From: Streptosporangiaceae bacterium
GTDB taxonomy: Bacteria; Actinomycetota; Actinomycetes; Streptosporangiales; Streptosporangiaceae
DNA: 6,754 nt
Assembly (NCBI GenBank): GCA_030045295.1
Contig: JASIGD010000200.1
Coordinates: 1-6,754, forward strand
Reading direction: 5' to 3'
Shown here: positions 6,445-6,754 of the stretch, piece by piece
Layout of the letters: each line of letters starts with the position of its first letter
Numbering within the stretch: the first letter of the stretch is position 1
The notes under the pieces: model-generated
The model's database searches: none
Told to the model about the DNA's origin: nothing
Seen by the model: only the letters and a program-made list of their open reading frames with translations
Made by a program: the position numbers and the translations under genes

Positions 6445-6754
6445 CAGCCGCGCTCCGAGGCGATGCGCAGGGCTTCGGCGCGGTTGCGCGCTCCCGTCTT
6501 CTGGATGCACGCGGACAGGTAGTTCCGCACGGTCCCTTCGGAAAGGTAGAGCTGGCGGGCTATCTCCGCGATCGTCCCGCCGTCGGCGGACGCTCCGAGC
6601 ACGTCCCGCTCACGCGGGGTGAGCGGGTTGAGCCCGTCGGCCAGGGCGGCGGCCGCGAGGTCCGGGTCGATGACGCGCTCGCCGGCCAGGACGCGGCGGA
6701 TGGTCTGGGTGAGCTTGTCGGCCGGGGAGTCCTTGACCAGGAACCCCGACACGC
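6438..6754 (-). CDS. Response regulator, NarL/FixJ (DesR-like), C-terminal part
   Basis: The stop (TAG) is at 6440-6438 and the frame runs off the right edge, so only about the last 105 residues are seen. The GTG at 6752-6750 falls inside the receiver domain and is not the real start. Visible are the end of a CheY-like receiver (SGFLVKDSP, with the conserved Lys of the phosphorylation site, then IRRVLAGERVIDPDL) and a complete LuxR-type DNA-binding domain. The latter shows NPLTPRERDVL, TIAEIARQLYLSEGTVRNYLS (scaffold and recognition helices) and a C-terminal AEALRIASERGWL. The TVRNYLS and ERGWL pattern is typical of the DesR subgroup, whose Bacillus member responds to membrane fluidity with the kinase DesK. 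Many actinobacterial members have unknown signals. A histidine kinase gene would be expected beyond the right edge. It lies 65 bases upstream of the protease gene on the same strand. Confidence 0.9.
   Translation of the reverse strand, partial: VSGFLVKDSPADKLTQTIRRVLAGERVIDPDLAAAALADGLNPLTPRERDVLGASADGGTIAEIARQLYLSEGTVRNYLSACIQKTGARNRAEALRIASERGWL

Noticed and set aside
1..6754. CRISPR array, tRNA, rRNA, transposase or phage genes
   Set aside because: No spaced direct repeats of CRISPR type, no tRNA-like cloverleaf and no matching protein motifs were seen by eye on either strand.

Overview
This is a GC-rich, gene-dense piece of a bacterial chromosome. The strong G/C bias at third codon positions, GTG starts and gene families point to an actinomycete (a Streptosporangiales- or Actinomadura-like soil actinobacterium is a reasonable guess, made from memory of the families and not from a search). 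I see no phage, transposase, CRISPR array, tRNA or rRNA. No stretch over about 105 bases lacks a gene.

Layout. On the left edge (1-348, minus) is the N-terminal part of a multi-pass membrane protein that runs off the window. A 103-base divergent spacer separates it from a rightward two-gene unit: an FMN-dependent L-lactate/alpha-hydroxy-acid dehydrogenase (452-1654) and, 2 bases later, a LysE/RhtB-type exporter (1657-2343). The exporter carries what looks like a 69-base in-frame repeat insertion. It converges, across 17 bases, on three minus-strand genes. Reading right to left these are a DesR-like NarL/FixJ response regulator (6438 to beyond the right edge), a full-length tricorn-type protease of 1092 residues (3094-6372), and a small protein with two PRC-barrel-like repeats (2361-3008).

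How they may work together. The dehydrogenase and exporter are almost certainly co-transcribed, but their shared substrate cannot be read from sequence. The regulator and protease are on one strand, 65 bases apart, and the gap is largely a 12-bp tandem repeat. The protease may therefore be co-transcribed with the regulator or have its own, possibly leaderless, promoter. The PRC protein follows the protease after about 85 bases and has its own good ribosome binding site.

Most of the window is ordinary core or accessory metabolism and proteolysis. The unusual parts are the repeat-like insertion in the exporter, the 12-bp tandem repeats before the protease, and the ambiguous start of the protease. 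I found no convincing sign of a wholly new multi-gene system.
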